A stretch of DNA of 64,000 nt from Asticcacaulis tiandongensis (lineage in GTDB: Bacteria; Pseudomonadota; Alphaproteobacteria; Caulobacterales; Caulobacteraceae), in assembly GCF_006475605.1 (NCBI RefSeq), contig NZ_SSBC01000019.1, positions 248,001 to 312,000 of the forward strand. Reading direction: 5' to 3'. Shown here one piece after another: positions 43,644 to 53,033 of this stretch; position 1 is the stretch's first letter, and every line of letters begins with the position of its first letter. The translations under genes and the position numbers were made by a program. The notes beneath the pieces were generated by a model. The model did no database searches. It was not told the DNA's origin and saw only the letters and a program-made list of their open reading frames with translations.

Positions 43644-44492
43644 TCAGGACAACTGGCAGATATCCAGTTCGTTGAAGTCGCCATAATCCAGATTTTCGCC
43701 GCCCATGGCCCAGATGAAGGCATAGTTTGAGGTGCCGACACCACTGTGGATCGACCAGGGCGGGCAGATGACCGCTTCTTCGTTGGCGACCACGATCTGG
43801 CGGGTGTTTTGCGGCTGACCCATGAAGTGGAACACGCGATCTGACGGGCCAAGACGGAAATAGTAATAGGCTTCGGAACGGCGGTCATGCAGATGCGGCG
43901 GCATGGTGTTCCAGACATTGCCCGGTTTCAGGATGGTAAGGCCGAGTAGCAATTGGGCCGAGGCACAGACCTGTGGCACAACAAGCTGATGCACGGTGCG
44001 CTGATTGGCGGTTAGCTGGTCGCCTCTGTGCAGCGGATTGCTGCCTGACAGGAGGATGTGCTTGTTTGGATAGGCGCAATGGGCAGGTGTGGAGGCAAGA
44101 TAAAAGCGTGCCGGTGTGGCCGCGTCTTTCGAGCGGAAGATGACCTCTGAGGTGCCGCGACCCAGATAAAGCGCATCAAGTGGATCGATATTATAGGTGA
44201 CGCCGTCAGCTTCGATTTCACCCGCACCTTCCCCGACATTGACGATGCCCATTTCACGCGCGGCCAGAAACGGCTGGCCCACCATTGAGGCCGGTTCGGT
44301 ATGTGCCGGCAGGTGCACAGCCGACGTGACCGGTGCCGCGCCTCCGATGACCAGCCTTTCCTGATGCAGGTAGTTAAGCTGAGCCGTTTCCGCAACAAAC
44401 AGGTCGCGGATCAGGTAACGGTCGCGCAGGGCCTGAGTGTCAGCCAGCGCCATCTCGTCGGGATGGGTCGCGTAGAAGGTGCGTGAGAACAT
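43644..44492 (-). CDS. kduI: 5-dehydro-4-deoxy-D-glucuronate (DKI) isomerase
   Basis: 282 aa cytoplasmic cupin enzyme converting 4-deoxy-L-threo-5-hexosulose uronate to 3-deoxy-D-glycero-2,5-hexodiulosonate, the step after pectate oligomer breakdown. Zinc ligands are visible: H200 and H202 (PPHLHDRRSEAY), E207 and H249 (WSIHSGVG). The start at 44492 gives MFSRTFYATHPDE, the normal KduI N-terminus and length; a longer open frame runs into the upstream gene. It lies 10 nt downstream of the oligogalacturonate lyase gene and converges on the TonB-C-like gene with only 11 nt between stops. Confidence 0.95.
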   Translation of the reverse strand: MFSRTFYATHPDEMALADTQALRDRYLIRDLFVAETAQLNYLHQERLVIGGAAPVTSAVHLPAHTEPASMVGQPFLAAREMGIVNVGEGAGEIEADGVTYNIDPLDALYLGRGTSEVIFRSKDAATPARFYLASTPAHCAYPNKHILLSGSNPLHRGDQLTANQRTVHQLVVPQVCASAQLLLGLTILKPGNVWNTMPPHLHDRRSEAYYYFRLGPSDRVFHFMGQPQNTRQIVVANEEAVICPPWSIHSGVGTSNYAFIWAMGGENLDYGDFNELDICQLS

Positions 44493-44502
44493 GGGAACCG
44501 GA

Positions 44503-45876
44503 TCAGACTTTGCGGCTAGGGGCAACTTCGACAGCATAGACGTGGTTGACGCCATGCATGTTCGACGAAAAGACAATCCACTTATCGTCCGGTGTGAACC
44601 TGAGGTTTGGCTCAAGACGATAATCATGGGCAGACAGATCAACCAGACGGGTCGCCTTGAATTTTTCAACTGTGATCAGGCTGTCGTCGTAGGATTCAAG
44701 GTCGGCATCAACGATGGTTTCGGCATGAAGGAGTGAAATCCATTTACCGTCCGGCGCATGGGCCACCATGTCAAAATCGCCGCCGTCACTGGCGAAGGTC
44801 GCGCCATCATGGGCGACGTTGAAATGCACACCCCAGTCGTTCTGTTCGACGCGTTTCCAGACACGCTTGCCGGTGGCCAGTTCGAGACCGGCGACCCAGA
44901 AGACCTGCCCGCGCGGAGTTTGCAGATCGAACCACAGCCATTTGCCGTCATGACTGAAAAATTCGTGGCCCCAGATTTCCATATTCTGGGTGCGGGTGTG
45001 CACGCTTTTCAGATCCGAGCCGTCGGCACGGATCAGCTTGATACGATCGACGCGGTGCCAAGGGCCTTCCATGCAGAAGCGGATCTGATGTGGATCAGTA
45101 GGCGAAAACTGGGCGTGACCGATCCAGTCCTCGGTCGAGTAAATAACCTTGCGCTCGCCGGTTTTGATATCGATGGTGAACAGTTCCGCAGGCACACGTG
45201 CTGCCCAGCGTTCCAACATGCGCACGCCCTTGGCCTTAGCGAAATTGAGCGGCTTGCCGTCCGGCCCGACCGCCGCATAGTTGTCGCTGCCGAACTGGGT
45301 CGGGTCATTACTGCGTTGTTGTATGGCCTTGGCACCATAGGCGACCGTGCCGAGCAGAAGCGTGTCATCGGCGTTTAAGGCGCTGATATTACCGGCAGGG
45401 ATACGGGCGACCTGACGGGTTTTTTTGGTATCGATATTGACGGCATAGATAGTTTTCGGACGATCCGCCGGTTCACCTTCGCCGGCGTCGGTAACCGAAT
45501 AAAAGGCCTCACGTGATTTACGGGCGGTGAACATCAGATCGGCACCGGCCTGTTCCACCAGTCGCGTCACCTTCCAGTCGCTGAGGCGTACCGACTGAAT
45601 GCCGGTCGAGGAGCGAATGACCATTACATCGCCTTCGGGCGTGTAGACATTGCGATAGAAGTACATGCCGAGCGAACCGGCTTCTTCGGTAATGCGGATA
45701 ATGCGGTGACCGGTTTTGGGGTCTATCCAGTCCTTTGGAATAACGCCTGAGAGCGGGGTTGCCGCAGGCGCCACGGTCTGGGCCTGCGAGGTGCCTGATA
45801 ACCCTAAAATCGAAGCGGCCCCGAAAATTCCCCCTCCAAGTCCTTTGAGTGCCGAACGGCGTGTTCCGGTTGTCAT
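44503..45876 (-). CDS. ogl: oligogalacturonate lyase, PL22, with export signal
   Basis: 457 aa beta-propeller lyase that splits (un)saturated di- and trigalacturonate to the 4,5-unsaturated monouronate or DKI. Motifs: GHRIIRIT, EDWIGHAQFSP, EIWGHEFFSHDGKW, GVHFNVAHDGATFASDGGDF, with His residues suited to the Mn site. Unlike enterobacterial Ogl, which is cytoplasmic, it begins with a twin-arginine signal (GTRRSALKGLGGGIFGAA..SQA), so it is probably periplasmic. AAGGAG lies 7 nt before ATG and overlaps the stop region of GH105 11 nt upstream. It forms an operon GH105-ogl-kduI. Confidence 0.92.
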   Translation of the reverse strand: MTTGTRRSALKGLGGGIFGAASILGLSGTSQAQTVAPAATPLSGVIPKDWIDPKTGHRIIRITEEAGSLGMYFYRNVYTPEGDVMVIRSSTGIQSVRLSDWKVTRLVEQAGADLMFTARKSREAFYSVTDAGEGEPADRPKTIYAVNIDTKKTRQVARIPAGNISALNADDTLLLGTVAYGAKAIQQRSNDPTQFGSDNYAAVGPDGKPLNFAKAKGVRMLERWAARVPAELFTIDIKTGERKVIYSTEDWIGHAQFSPTDPHQIRFCMEGPWHRVDRIKLIRADGSDLKSVHTRTQNMEIWGHEFFSHDGKWLWFDLQTPRGQVFWVAGLELATGKRVWKRVEQNDWGVHFNVAHDGATFASDGGDFDMVAHAPDGKWISLLHAETIVDADLESYDDSLITVEKFKATRLVDLSAHDYRLEPNLRFTPDDKWIVFSSNMHGVNHVYAVEVAPSRKV

Positions 45877-45887
45877 GGTGCTACTCC

Positions 45888-48146
45888 TTACTGAGGGGTG
45901 AAGTTAAAGGTCTGGCGAGCGACATAGGCGTCCCAGTCGGCACGCGATTTGAAATCAAGGCCACCGTCCCAGCCTGCGCCCATATAATAGACAAAGGGCT
46001 TGCCCGGCGTGACGCGCAACAGGATCAGATAGTTATCGGCATCCTCGGCAAAGCCTTCGACCATAGCGGGATCTGCGGCGATGGTTATGCCGTGGCTGCC
46101 ATAGGCCTCATGCGCCGGTTCCCAGAAGCTTAAGGTGCCTGCCCTGGCGTCGCGGGTCACAAAGCCTGCACCATTGGCGTTACGGCGTTTGGAAATACCA
46201 ACGGCCACGATCAGCGGCTCAGAGGTATCGGACTGAAGGTGCGATTCCATGCGCGTAAAATTGGTGCCGAGCGGCAGGGAGAAGGTGCGGGTTTCCCAGA
46301 CCTTGCGCACCACATCCACCGGCCAGGGGCGGTAATCGACCTTGAAGCGGGCTTCGTCGCCGCCGGTTTTCAGGATTTCGTAGGTCGAATAGTTGCGTGA
46401 GGTCCACAACTTGTTTTCATACCAGATACCTAAGCCGCCGGTGCCGCGACCGCGACCGACATCGTAATAATCAAGGCCTTCGCCACGATCGACGTGATAG
46501 TTGGGGAATTTGAGCTGACGATCCATGAATGGCCAGCGCACGCGCTTGGCCCAGACGTCGATGCCGGAACCTGAGGGGGCTTCGCGCGCCTCTAGGGCAG
46601 GGCCATAGATGCGGTGGGCGATGCGGTCGTTTTCCCACAACAGGTCATCGAGACGGTCGGGCGCAAAGCGGGCTACGGCACGGGGTTTCTGATCGGCTGT
46701 CGCTGGCGGTGTCAGTTGCTCAACGGCCGAAGGACGGTTGAGGGTGGCCGGGTCATAGGCCAGCGCACGGGTGGCCTGCATTTCCTTGGCGCGGCGGGCC
46801 TTTTCTTCTTCGCTGATGACCGTAACCGGCGCGATGGGCTGTGGCGTAGTGGCGAAGATAGTCGCCTCACTGTCACGCGCAGGCAGGGCTTCGGGCAGGG
46901 TCTGTGTGGGCTTATTCAGGTCAATGACTTCGAGGCCCGCCACCAGATAGGCACCGGTGGCATAGGGGCCGACCTCATCGGGGCGCGTATTGACCGGCTG
47001 GTCGCCGGTTTTTTGCGCCGCGCCGATCAGGCCGTTTGGCAGAACATGGCGGTTGAGTGCCGCCCAGCCTTTGAGGACCGCCGGTTCATAGGTGGCGCGA
47101 TCCAGCAGGCCGTGATTGATGCCCCAGGCGAGTGCATAGACAAAGAAGGCCGAGCCTGAGGTTTCGGCTTCGGGGTAATGCTCTGGCGCATTGAGATCGG
47201 CGCGCCACAGGCCATCTGCCTGTTGCAGTTCAAGAACGCGTGACGCCATCTGTGTGAACTGCGTGGTGTAATAGTCGCGGCCTTCGAAATCAGCCGGCAT
47301 GGATTCCAGTACGCGGGCCAGACCGCCCATGACCCAGCCATTGCCCCGCGCCCAGTAGATGGGTTCACCGTTCGGGCCTCTGTGACCCGTTTTGAAGCGC
47401 TCATCACGCAGGAACAGGCGCTCTTCGGGCACCCACAGGCGTTCGGCGGTGCGGCGCCATTCCTTGTCCATGGCGCGGATATATTTCAGGTCACCGGTCA
47501 GGGCCGACTGACGCGCCAGAACCGGCGGCGCCATATAGAGCGCATCACACCACCACCATATCAGGGTGTCGGTATCCTGTGGGCGGTTGAGGTGCGGAAT
47601 CATGAAATCAAGGCGCTGTTGCAGGGGCATCAGCACGCCTTGCTGCCCACGCCGGGCGTAAAGCTCCTGATAGAGGTCACCTATGGCCAGATCGTCGGCA
47701 TTGAGTAGCAGGCGCTCGGCACGTGCCCCACGGAAGGCATAGTTGTAATGCTCAGCGGTAGCGGTCAGGAAGCGCAGGGTTTCTTTATTGTCGCTGACGC
47801 GCGCCAGACGGGCGGCACCAATGTAGAAGGTCGCGGCGACCCAGTTAGACGAGATTTCCGACAGATTGCTGCCGGTCGAAAGCTGAATCGGGCGGCGGCT
47901 CATGTCGGCAATCTGAGACGCGGTGACATATTCAAGCACCGGCAGGACTTCGGCCTGAGAGGGGCGTTTGGTCGGCGAAAAATTAATGGCCGGACGGGTT
48001 GGTGTCTGAAGCCAGACGGCTTCGATACCGGCAATCGGCGTGGTTTGCGGGGCATCAGCGGCAATCGCCGGAGCCGCGCTTAAGAGAACACCCGCAGAGG
48101 CAAATGAGATCAGGGCTTGTCGAAAAGTCTTGATGGTCAGGGGCAT
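45888..48146 (-). CDS. GH105 unsaturated rhamnogalacturonyl hydrolase fused to DUF4861
   Basis: 752 aa. Sec signal ends near PAIAAD. Residues about 65-425 are an (alpha/alpha)6 GH105 domain, with catalytic D201 (WWWCDALYMAPP), DDLAIGDLYQ and YWARGNGWVMGGLAR. After a Pro/Glu/Lys-rich linker (about 430-505) a second module follows (about 510-745: ENDRIAHRIYGPAL, WAKRVRWPFMD, GEGLDYYDVGRGRGTGGLG, GWDGGLDFKS), matching the DUF4861 pattern. GH105 removes the unsaturated uronate from products of RG lyases or pectate lyases. DUF4861 looks carbohydrate-active but its role is unknown. Free-standing versions of both domains are common; the fusion suggests consecutive action. Confidence 0.85.
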   Translation of the reverse strand: MPLTIKTFRQALISFASAGVLLSAAPAIAADAPQTTPIAGIEAVWLQTPTRPAINFSPTKRPSQAEVLPVLEYVTASQIADMSRRPIQLSTGSNLSEISSNWVAATFYIGAARLARVSDNKETLRFLTATAEHYNYAFRGARAERLLLNADDLAIGDLYQELYARRGQQGVLMPLQQRLDFMIPHLNRPQDTDTLIWWWCDALYMAPPVLARQSALTGDLKYIRAMDKEWRRTAERLWVPEERLFLRDERFKTGHRGPNGEPIYWARGNGWVMGGLARVLESMPADFEGRDYYTTQFTQMASRVLELQQADGLWRADLNAPEHYPEAETSGSAFFVYALAWGINHGLLDRATYEPAVLKGWAALNRHVLPNGLIGAAQKTGDQPVNTRPDEVGPYATGAYLVAGLEVIDLNKPTQTLPEALPARDSEATIFATTPQPIAPVTVISEEEKARRAKEMQATRALAYDPATLNRPSAVEQLTPPATADQKPRAVARFAPDRLDDLLWENDRIAHRIYGPALEAREAPSGSGIDVWAKRVRWPFMDRQLKFPNYHVDRGEGLDYYDVGRGRGTGGLGIWYENKLWTSRNYSTYEILKTGGDEARFKVDYRPWPVDVVRKVWETRTFSLPLGTNFTRMESHLQSDTSEPLIVAVGISKRRNANGAGFVTRDARAGTLSFWEPAHEAYGSHGITIAADPAMVEGFAEDADNYLILLRVTPGKPFVYYMGAGWDGGLDFKSRADWDAYVARQTFNFTPQ

Positions 48147-48221
48147 GAGGGGATGTTTTCCTTAGGCTGGCTCCTGAACACAGATAGCCGTGTTACGGGA
48201 GGCGTGGGGATTGAGATAAAT

Positions 48222-48249
48222 GTCCGGCCTTACGCAGGTAAGGCCGGAC
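48222..48249 (-). terminator. perfect 12-bp hairpin between receptor and GH105 genes
   Basis: GTCCGGCCTTAC/GTAAGGCCGGAC with a 4-nt loop. On the minus strand it is followed by ATTTATCTC, a weak U-tract. It starts 27 nt after the receptor stop, so it may terminate partly or protect the upstream mRNA. Confidence 0.6.
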
Positions 48250-48275
48250 TTAAGGTTTACACAAACAGTTCAGGA

Positions 48276-51200
48276 TCAGAAGGAGGCAATGATCCCGAAG
48301 TAGTAACGACGTCCTTGGTAGAAGGTGTCAAAGACATAGGGAATGCCTTCACCGATGTTACGCAGATCGTCAGGTGCGTAACGGGTCACCGTATCATCGA
48401 GAAGATTTTTACCTTCCCCGAACAATTGAAGGTTTTGATTGACCTTGTATGACACACGGGCGTCAAGGGATTTCGAACCGTTCTTATAAACCGGTGTGCC
48501 GACCTTGAAGTAGGCGTCTGCAGCCCCATTCGGGGTGGCGGTTTTCGGGACGCGGTTAATGCTGGCCGAGAAATCAGAACGGTCGTAGTAGAAATCACGT
48601 TCCTGATAGGCGACACGGGCATTTACACGACCATCGTCATACCAGAAGTTGATGTTATAGTAGTAGCTGGACTGCTTTTTCGGAGGCAGTGCCTTGCCAG
48701 TGAATGGATCGAAGTCGGTATTTTGTTCGTTGGATTCGGTTGTCGAATAGTTGAAACCGGCACCGGTATATTTCAGGTAGCTTGGCAGGAAGGTAAAGGC
48801 TGTACGACCCGCAATTTCTAACCCGGTTTGTTTCAGGCCGCTGGGGCCATTAATGTAGGTTCTGACAGAATATTCTCTGCCTTCAATGAGGTAGGTAGGG
48901 TCACTGTCGGTGTCAGGTGTACCTGATTTGACGTCGATAGAATAGGTGGCAATGCTGAGTTGCGTGTCGCGGTTAGGGTACCATTCGACAGACAAATTCT
49001 GAGTGGTTGCGCCATAGCCTTTAAGTTCCGGGTTGCCGATGTTACCTGAGCAACTGTTTGTGAAGCGGTCAGCCATATCGTTGTCGTTATCAGGATCGGG
49101 GTCAGGGTTAGCCGCTTCCCAGTCTGCGATTTGCTGTCTTACGGAGGGATCAGCGTAATAGCAGTTTACCGCGCTGTTACCGGTAAGCTGGGTCATGCTC
49201 GGGCGTGCACGCTGCTTGGCAATGGAATAACGTACAGCCAGTGTGTCTTCAATGGGCCATACGGCGAGGTTGAAGCTAGGCAATATGTCTTCCGATGTAC
49301 GTTCTATCTGGGTTACGCGACGAGAAACAAAGGCCGAGTCTACGACCTTACCCCTGTCGGGGTTGGTGGGGTCAAAGGTGCGGTCATTGAAAATAATCGA
49401 AGGTGCTGCATTAACCTGGATTTTCTGATAGCGTACCCCAAGGTTGGCCATGACAGGCATGCCAAACAGTCTTGTTTCTAAATCGGCCATGAAATAGGCA
49501 GAATCAGTGACTTCATTGGTCGAATAGGTGGGACGTGTATATACCTTGCCGTCTGAAGCCACGCATTTATACAGACAGTCGATATTATGATCGCTCAGAT
49601 CAGCATACTGGCTGAGGGTGTCGTAAAAACGATCAAAATCGATTGTTTTCCATGAAGACAGCAGATCACCCCGATCCGGCATTCCGTTAAAATAGGAAGC
49701 GCCGGGCAGGTCAATCATACTGTTGTTGATAAGCTCTTCGTACTGCGACTTAGTGATAACGTGCTTGTTCCACAGGGTGCGACGAAGGTCTGTTTCACCT
49801 GTCGGACTGGTGCCAAATGTACAGGGATTGGAATCTGGTGCAGTGGAGGGGTCGCACCAGTAAAGCCGATCCTGTTTCTGTGCATTGGCGAGTGTCACGC
49901 CGGGTAAAATCTCAAAACCATCCTGACGCCAGGTCTGATTATCGCGGTCACGGCGTTGCGCACCGAATTTGATACTTTTGAGCGGACCGAAATTGTCAAA
50001 ATGACGGGTGACGTCAAGCTGATAGTTCCATTCGCTGTTTTCTTCGGCGTAGGGCGTAAATTCAAATACGTCTGATCTTACGCTGCGACCGAGATTGGCG
50101 GCATTGGTGTCGGCCACGGGGAAATAGGCGGCAGCACTGGACACGTCCGTCCCGGAGGGGAGTTCAAACGTCCAAAGACCACTTTCGGGAATGACTCTGA
50201 ATATGGCTGAGGGGATCGGAGCCAGAAATTTGAAGGCGTTATCTTCACGTTCACTGCTGGCGTAGCCATACTGAATGCGGGCCTTGGCAAGCCATTGGCC
50301 GTATTTGAAATCTGCACCGGTTTGTGTGTAGTGCTGTTCCGTGCGGCGAATGATGCGGCGTGTCTGTGTGTCGAAATTAAGTGAGCTTATATAGCCCAAT
50401 GGGCCACCAGCCCGCTGCACCATTTCGTATTCAGTCACGTAGTGATTGTCAGTTACTTTGACATTCTGGATGTTGGACTTAGTGAGTTGACCTGCCGCAT
50501 TGGTTTCACCCGTAGGACGCGCGAACGACAGGTTAAAGGCTTTCAGGTCCTGCTCACGAATATTGGGGTTGTAAGAAATGAAGGCTGTAATGTTTTCATT
50601 GATGCGCCAGTCGGCACGGGCCTGAAATGAAATGCGTTTATCCTGACGCGCTTCGCGGCGGATGCGTGGCAGGGACGGCACAAAGTCTTCCCATTGTGCA
50701 TAACAATTCAGGCGACTGTTAATGCCACTTGTTGAAAGAGTGGCGCAGTCGGCCTTGTTAGTGATGGCAGCCGCAATCGGGTCATAAGGTGTTGTGAAAC
50801 TTTTTTCCGGAGAATTATCAAGATCGCCAATCGGCAGATAACCGGCCTGTTTATCGGACACACTGTTAAAGTCTGTCGTGGTGCGCTGGTCATCATAGGT
50901 CATGTTAAACAACAGACCTACGCGATCATCGAAAATTTTACGCGTTGCAATCAGGTTAACGCGTGGCGACCAGTTGCCATCAAGCGTATTCTTTTGGTAC
51001 TGCAAGTTGAATTTGTAGAGCGGTTTGGCAAAATCAAGGCCGCTACGTTGTTCAATGCGAACCGTACCTCCGACGCCGCCCGGCGTCATATCGGCGGTCT
51101 GGCCTTTGATGACATCGACGCTCTTGATCAGGTCAGAGGACATATCCCCAAGACCGGTGGCAGAGCGCCCGCCCTGACTGTCGGTTGGCAGCATGGTCAT

Positions 51201-51578
51201 GCCATCGACTTCGACGCGGATGAGGTCAGCGGACTGACCACGGATGGTAAACCCGCCCTGATCGCCGGCATCACTGATATCCAGCGCTACACCTGCGATA
51301 CGGGCGATGGCCTCACCCGCGTTCTTATCGGGGAACTGGCCGACGTCATCGGCGACGATGGAGTCTGAATGGGTGGCGGCGCGTTTTTTGCGCTGGATGG
51401 CCGACTGTTCGGCGCGGCGGGCGCCGACGACGACGACTTCCTGAACGTCGCTTGCGGCGGCATCCTGTGTCTGGGCCGAAGCGGTGCCGCCGATGGTCAT
51501 GACACCGGTGGCAGCCGTAAGCGCAATCAGTGACGCCCCCAGCTTTAATCTCATTGTGTTGCCCAAGGCTTTTTTCAT
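48276..51578 (-). CDS. TonB-dependent receptor
   Basis: 1100 aa. Start 51578 gives a clear signal (MKKALGNTMRLKLGASLIAL..GTASAQ); GGGATGAAA is 5 nt upstream. TonB box EVVVVGARRAEQ, plug with SIVADDVGQFPDKNAGEAIARIAGVALDI and TIRGQSADLIRVEVDGM, long barrel with a C-terminal RRYYFGIIASF. No STN domain. The plug differs from the others (DKNAGEAIARIAGVAL rather than AESLQRI), so a different ligand is likely. It lies between PL10 (upstream) and GH105-ogl-kduI (downstream), which fits import of oligogalacturonates or RG disaccharides. Confidence 0.92.
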   Translation of the reverse strand: MKKALGNTMRLKLGASLIALTAATGVMTIGGTASAQTQDAAASDVQEVVVVGARRAEQSAIQRKKRAATHSDSIVADDVGQFPDKNAGEAIARIAGVALDISDAGDQGGFTIRGQSADLIRVEVDGMTMLPTDSQGGRSATGLGDMSSDLIKSVDVIKGQTADMTPGGVGGTVRIEQRSGLDFAKPLYKFNLQYQKNTLDGNWSPRVNLIATRKIFDDRVGLLFNMTYDDQRTTTDFNSVSDKQAGYLPIGDLDNSPEKSFTTPYDPIAAAITNKADCATLSTSGINSRLNCYAQWEDFVPSLPRIRREARQDKRISFQARADWRINENITAFISYNPNIREQDLKAFNLSFARPTGETNAAGQLTKSNIQNVKVTDNHYVTEYEMVQRAGGPLGYISSLNFDTQTRRIIRRTEQHYTQTGADFKYGQWLAKARIQYGYASSEREDNAFKFLAPIPSAIFRVIPESGLWTFELPSGTDVSSAAAYFPVADTNAANLGRSVRSDVFEFTPYAEENSEWNYQLDVTRHFDNFGPLKSIKFGAQRRDRDNQTWRQDGFEILPGVTLANAQKQDRLYWCDPSTAPDSNPCTFGTSPTGETDLRRTLWNKHVITKSQYEELINNSMIDLPGASYFNGMPDRGDLLSSWKTIDFDRFYDTLSQYADLSDHNIDCLYKCVASDGKVYTRPTYSTNEVTDSAYFMADLETRLFGMPVMANLGVRYQKIQVNAAPSIIFNDRTFDPTNPDRGKVVDSAFVSRRVTQIERTSEDILPSFNLAVWPIEDTLAVRYSIAKQRARPSMTQLTGNSAVNCYYADPSVRQQIADWEAANPDPDPDNDNDMADRFTNSCSGNIGNPELKGYGATTQNLSVEWYPNRDTQLSIATYSIDVKSGTPDTDSDPTYLIEGREYSVRTYINGPSGLKQTGLEIAGRTAFTFLPSYLKYTGAGFNYSTTESNEQNTDFDPFTGKALPPKKQSSYYYNINFWYDDGRVNARVAYQERDFYYDRSDFSASINRVPKTATPNGAADAYFKVGTPVYKNGSKSLDARVSYKVNQNLQLFGEGKNLLDDTVTRYAPDDLRNIGEGIPYVFDTFYQGRRYYFGIIASF

Positions 51579-51617
51579 GGTTGTTTCATCCCTCTTTTTT
51601 ACCGCCGTAATGGCGGT
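51579..51617 (-). promoter_or_regulatory. TBDR translation leader: stem-loop plus GGGATGAAA element
   Basis: Stem ACCGCC/GGCGGT (51601-51606 with 51612-51617, loop of 5), 8 nt of A-rich spacer, GGGATGAAA (51592-51584), 5 nt, ATG 51578. The element's own ATG opens M-K-Q-P followed by a TGA that overlaps the receptor start. Confidence 0.55.
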
Positions 51618-51675
51618 GTTCTTTAGTTGCTCCGTCGGCGGGCCCATTTGTCTCCATACCCGCCGGAACTTTCAC

Positions 51676-51697
51676 GGCCTGTTTTTTAAATCAGGCC
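51676..51697 (-). other. stem-loop between PL10 and receptor genes
   Basis: GGCCTG/CAGGCC with a 10-nt A/T loop, 23 nt after the PL10 stop on the minus strand. No U-tract follows, so it is probably not a terminator; it may mark an mRNA processing or stability site. Confidence 0.35.
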
Positions 51698-51719
51698 AAT
51701 ATGCTTACTTCGCTCCCGA

Positions 51720-53033
51720 TTAATCCCCGGGGTGCTGTCCGGGGTTTTGGATCACCCAGCGTTCATAGGCGTCGAGGGCCTTTTGCGGATGGGTGTTGTA
51801 CCAGGAATAGCCGTTGCGACGGCCCTTCGAGATCTCATTGACATCGTCGTGGATGTTCTTGCTCCAGTCGCCAAAGATCGGCAGGCCGGTCTTAAGGTCG
51901 TAATTGCGCGACCACAGGGGGCCTGCGCCCGGCTGAGAGATCAGCTTGCGGCCTTCCTCGTCACTGACCTTGGTGAAGGCAACGTCATAAATGGCCTTGG
52001 ATTTCAGCCATGCCACACCGGCATGAACCGCCGCCCTGATCTCAGGTGACGGATCAGGAAAGCGCATCAGGTATAAAAGCACATCGGTGCTTTCGGCGCT
52101 GGCCAGTGAGCGCATCTCATAGTTACGCGCTGAAATCGGTTGCAGGGTCAGGGCGTCAACCTGTTGCGGCCAGACGGTCTTTTTGCCGTCAACGATCACC
52201 TGAGACTTCAGGATAACCGTAACCGCACGTTCGCTGGCCTGACGGGCTTTTTGACGTACGTCATCGGCAATGAAGGCAAAATCGGGATGGCCTTCGGCAA
52301 CGTCGCTGAGGATCATGGCCGCTTCGGCGACGACATTGTCATTGAAGGTTACGCCGTCATGAAAGCCGCCCTCAAGCGGATAGTTTTGCGGCCAGCCCCC
52401 ATTGGGATATTGCGCCAGCAGGAGATAATCGACACCTTTGGCGATGCTTTGGCGATATTTGTCACCCTGAGGGCCCGGCAAATGCGCCTGAACACGCCCA
52501 AGGAAGCGCATTTCGGTTGTGGTTGCGCCGTTGTCCATGGAGCCGACAAAGGTCCAGTAGCGGTCGCGCGGCTCATCAAAGCTGCCCTTGCCGACCTCCA
52601 TGGTCTCGGCATTATTGGCATAGCGCTGACCGGGCAGACGCGCCGGGCCGGTACGATCCTGGTTTTTGCTCCAGCCACCGGTTGGGGTCTGAAAGCTCAC
52701 GATGGTGTCGGCAATGGCGCGGGCCTCAGGCGTGGCATACCATGCGCTTTCCCGATTGAGCGGCATTTTCGGGCTGCCGGCCACGGGCGGCGGTGGCGCG
52801 GCCTGACCGGCGGGCAATTCAGCGGCCAGCGTGGCGCGATCAAATTGCTCCTGTTGTTGTGAGCGACGCAGGTAAACTTCCCATGCCGCGCGCTCAGAGG
52901 CGGGCAGAAGGTTTAAGCGTTCAAAGCTGACTTCGGGGGCAGGCTCGTTGACACCAATGACCGCTGACATGGCAGAAGACGCCATCATAAGCGCGGTCAG
53001 GGACGCAAGTCCCGCCTTATATAATACCAGCAT
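51720..53033 (-). CDS. pectate lyase, PL10 (second copy)
   Basis: 437 aa. Sec signal MLVLYKAGLASLTALMMASSAMSA. N-terminal helical part (about 30-85), then catalytic domain with WYATPEARAIADTIVSFQTP.GGWSKN, SMDNGATTTE, YPNGGWPQNYP and VTFNDNVVAEA. Homologous along its length to the operon copy at 32500-33804, sharing MPLNR..WYA and the SARNYE region, but with a different linker and loops. Homogalacturonan lyase activity is expected. It is the first gene of the minus-strand group leading to the receptor; GGGACGGA is just upstream of ATG. Confidence 0.9.
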   Translation of the reverse strand: MLVLYKAGLASLTALMMASSAMSAVIGVNEPAPEVSFERLNLLPASERAAWEVYLRRSQQQEQFDRATLAAELPAGQAAPPPPVAGSPKMPLNRESAWYATPEARAIADTIVSFQTPTGGWSKNQDRTGPARLPGQRYANNAETMEVGKGSFDEPRDRYWTFVGSMDNGATTTEMRFLGRVQAHLPGPQGDKYRQSIAKGVDYLLLAQYPNGGWPQNYPLEGGFHDGVTFNDNVVAEAAMILSDVAEGHPDFAFIADDVRQKARQASERAVTVILKSQVIVDGKKTVWPQQVDALTLQPISARNYEMRSLASAESTDVLLYLMRFPDPSPEIRAAVHAGVAWLKSKAIYDVAFTKVSDEEGRKLISQPGAGPLWSRNYDLKTGLPIFGDWSKNIHDDVNEISKGRRNGYSWYNTHPQKALDAYERWVIQNPGQHPGD

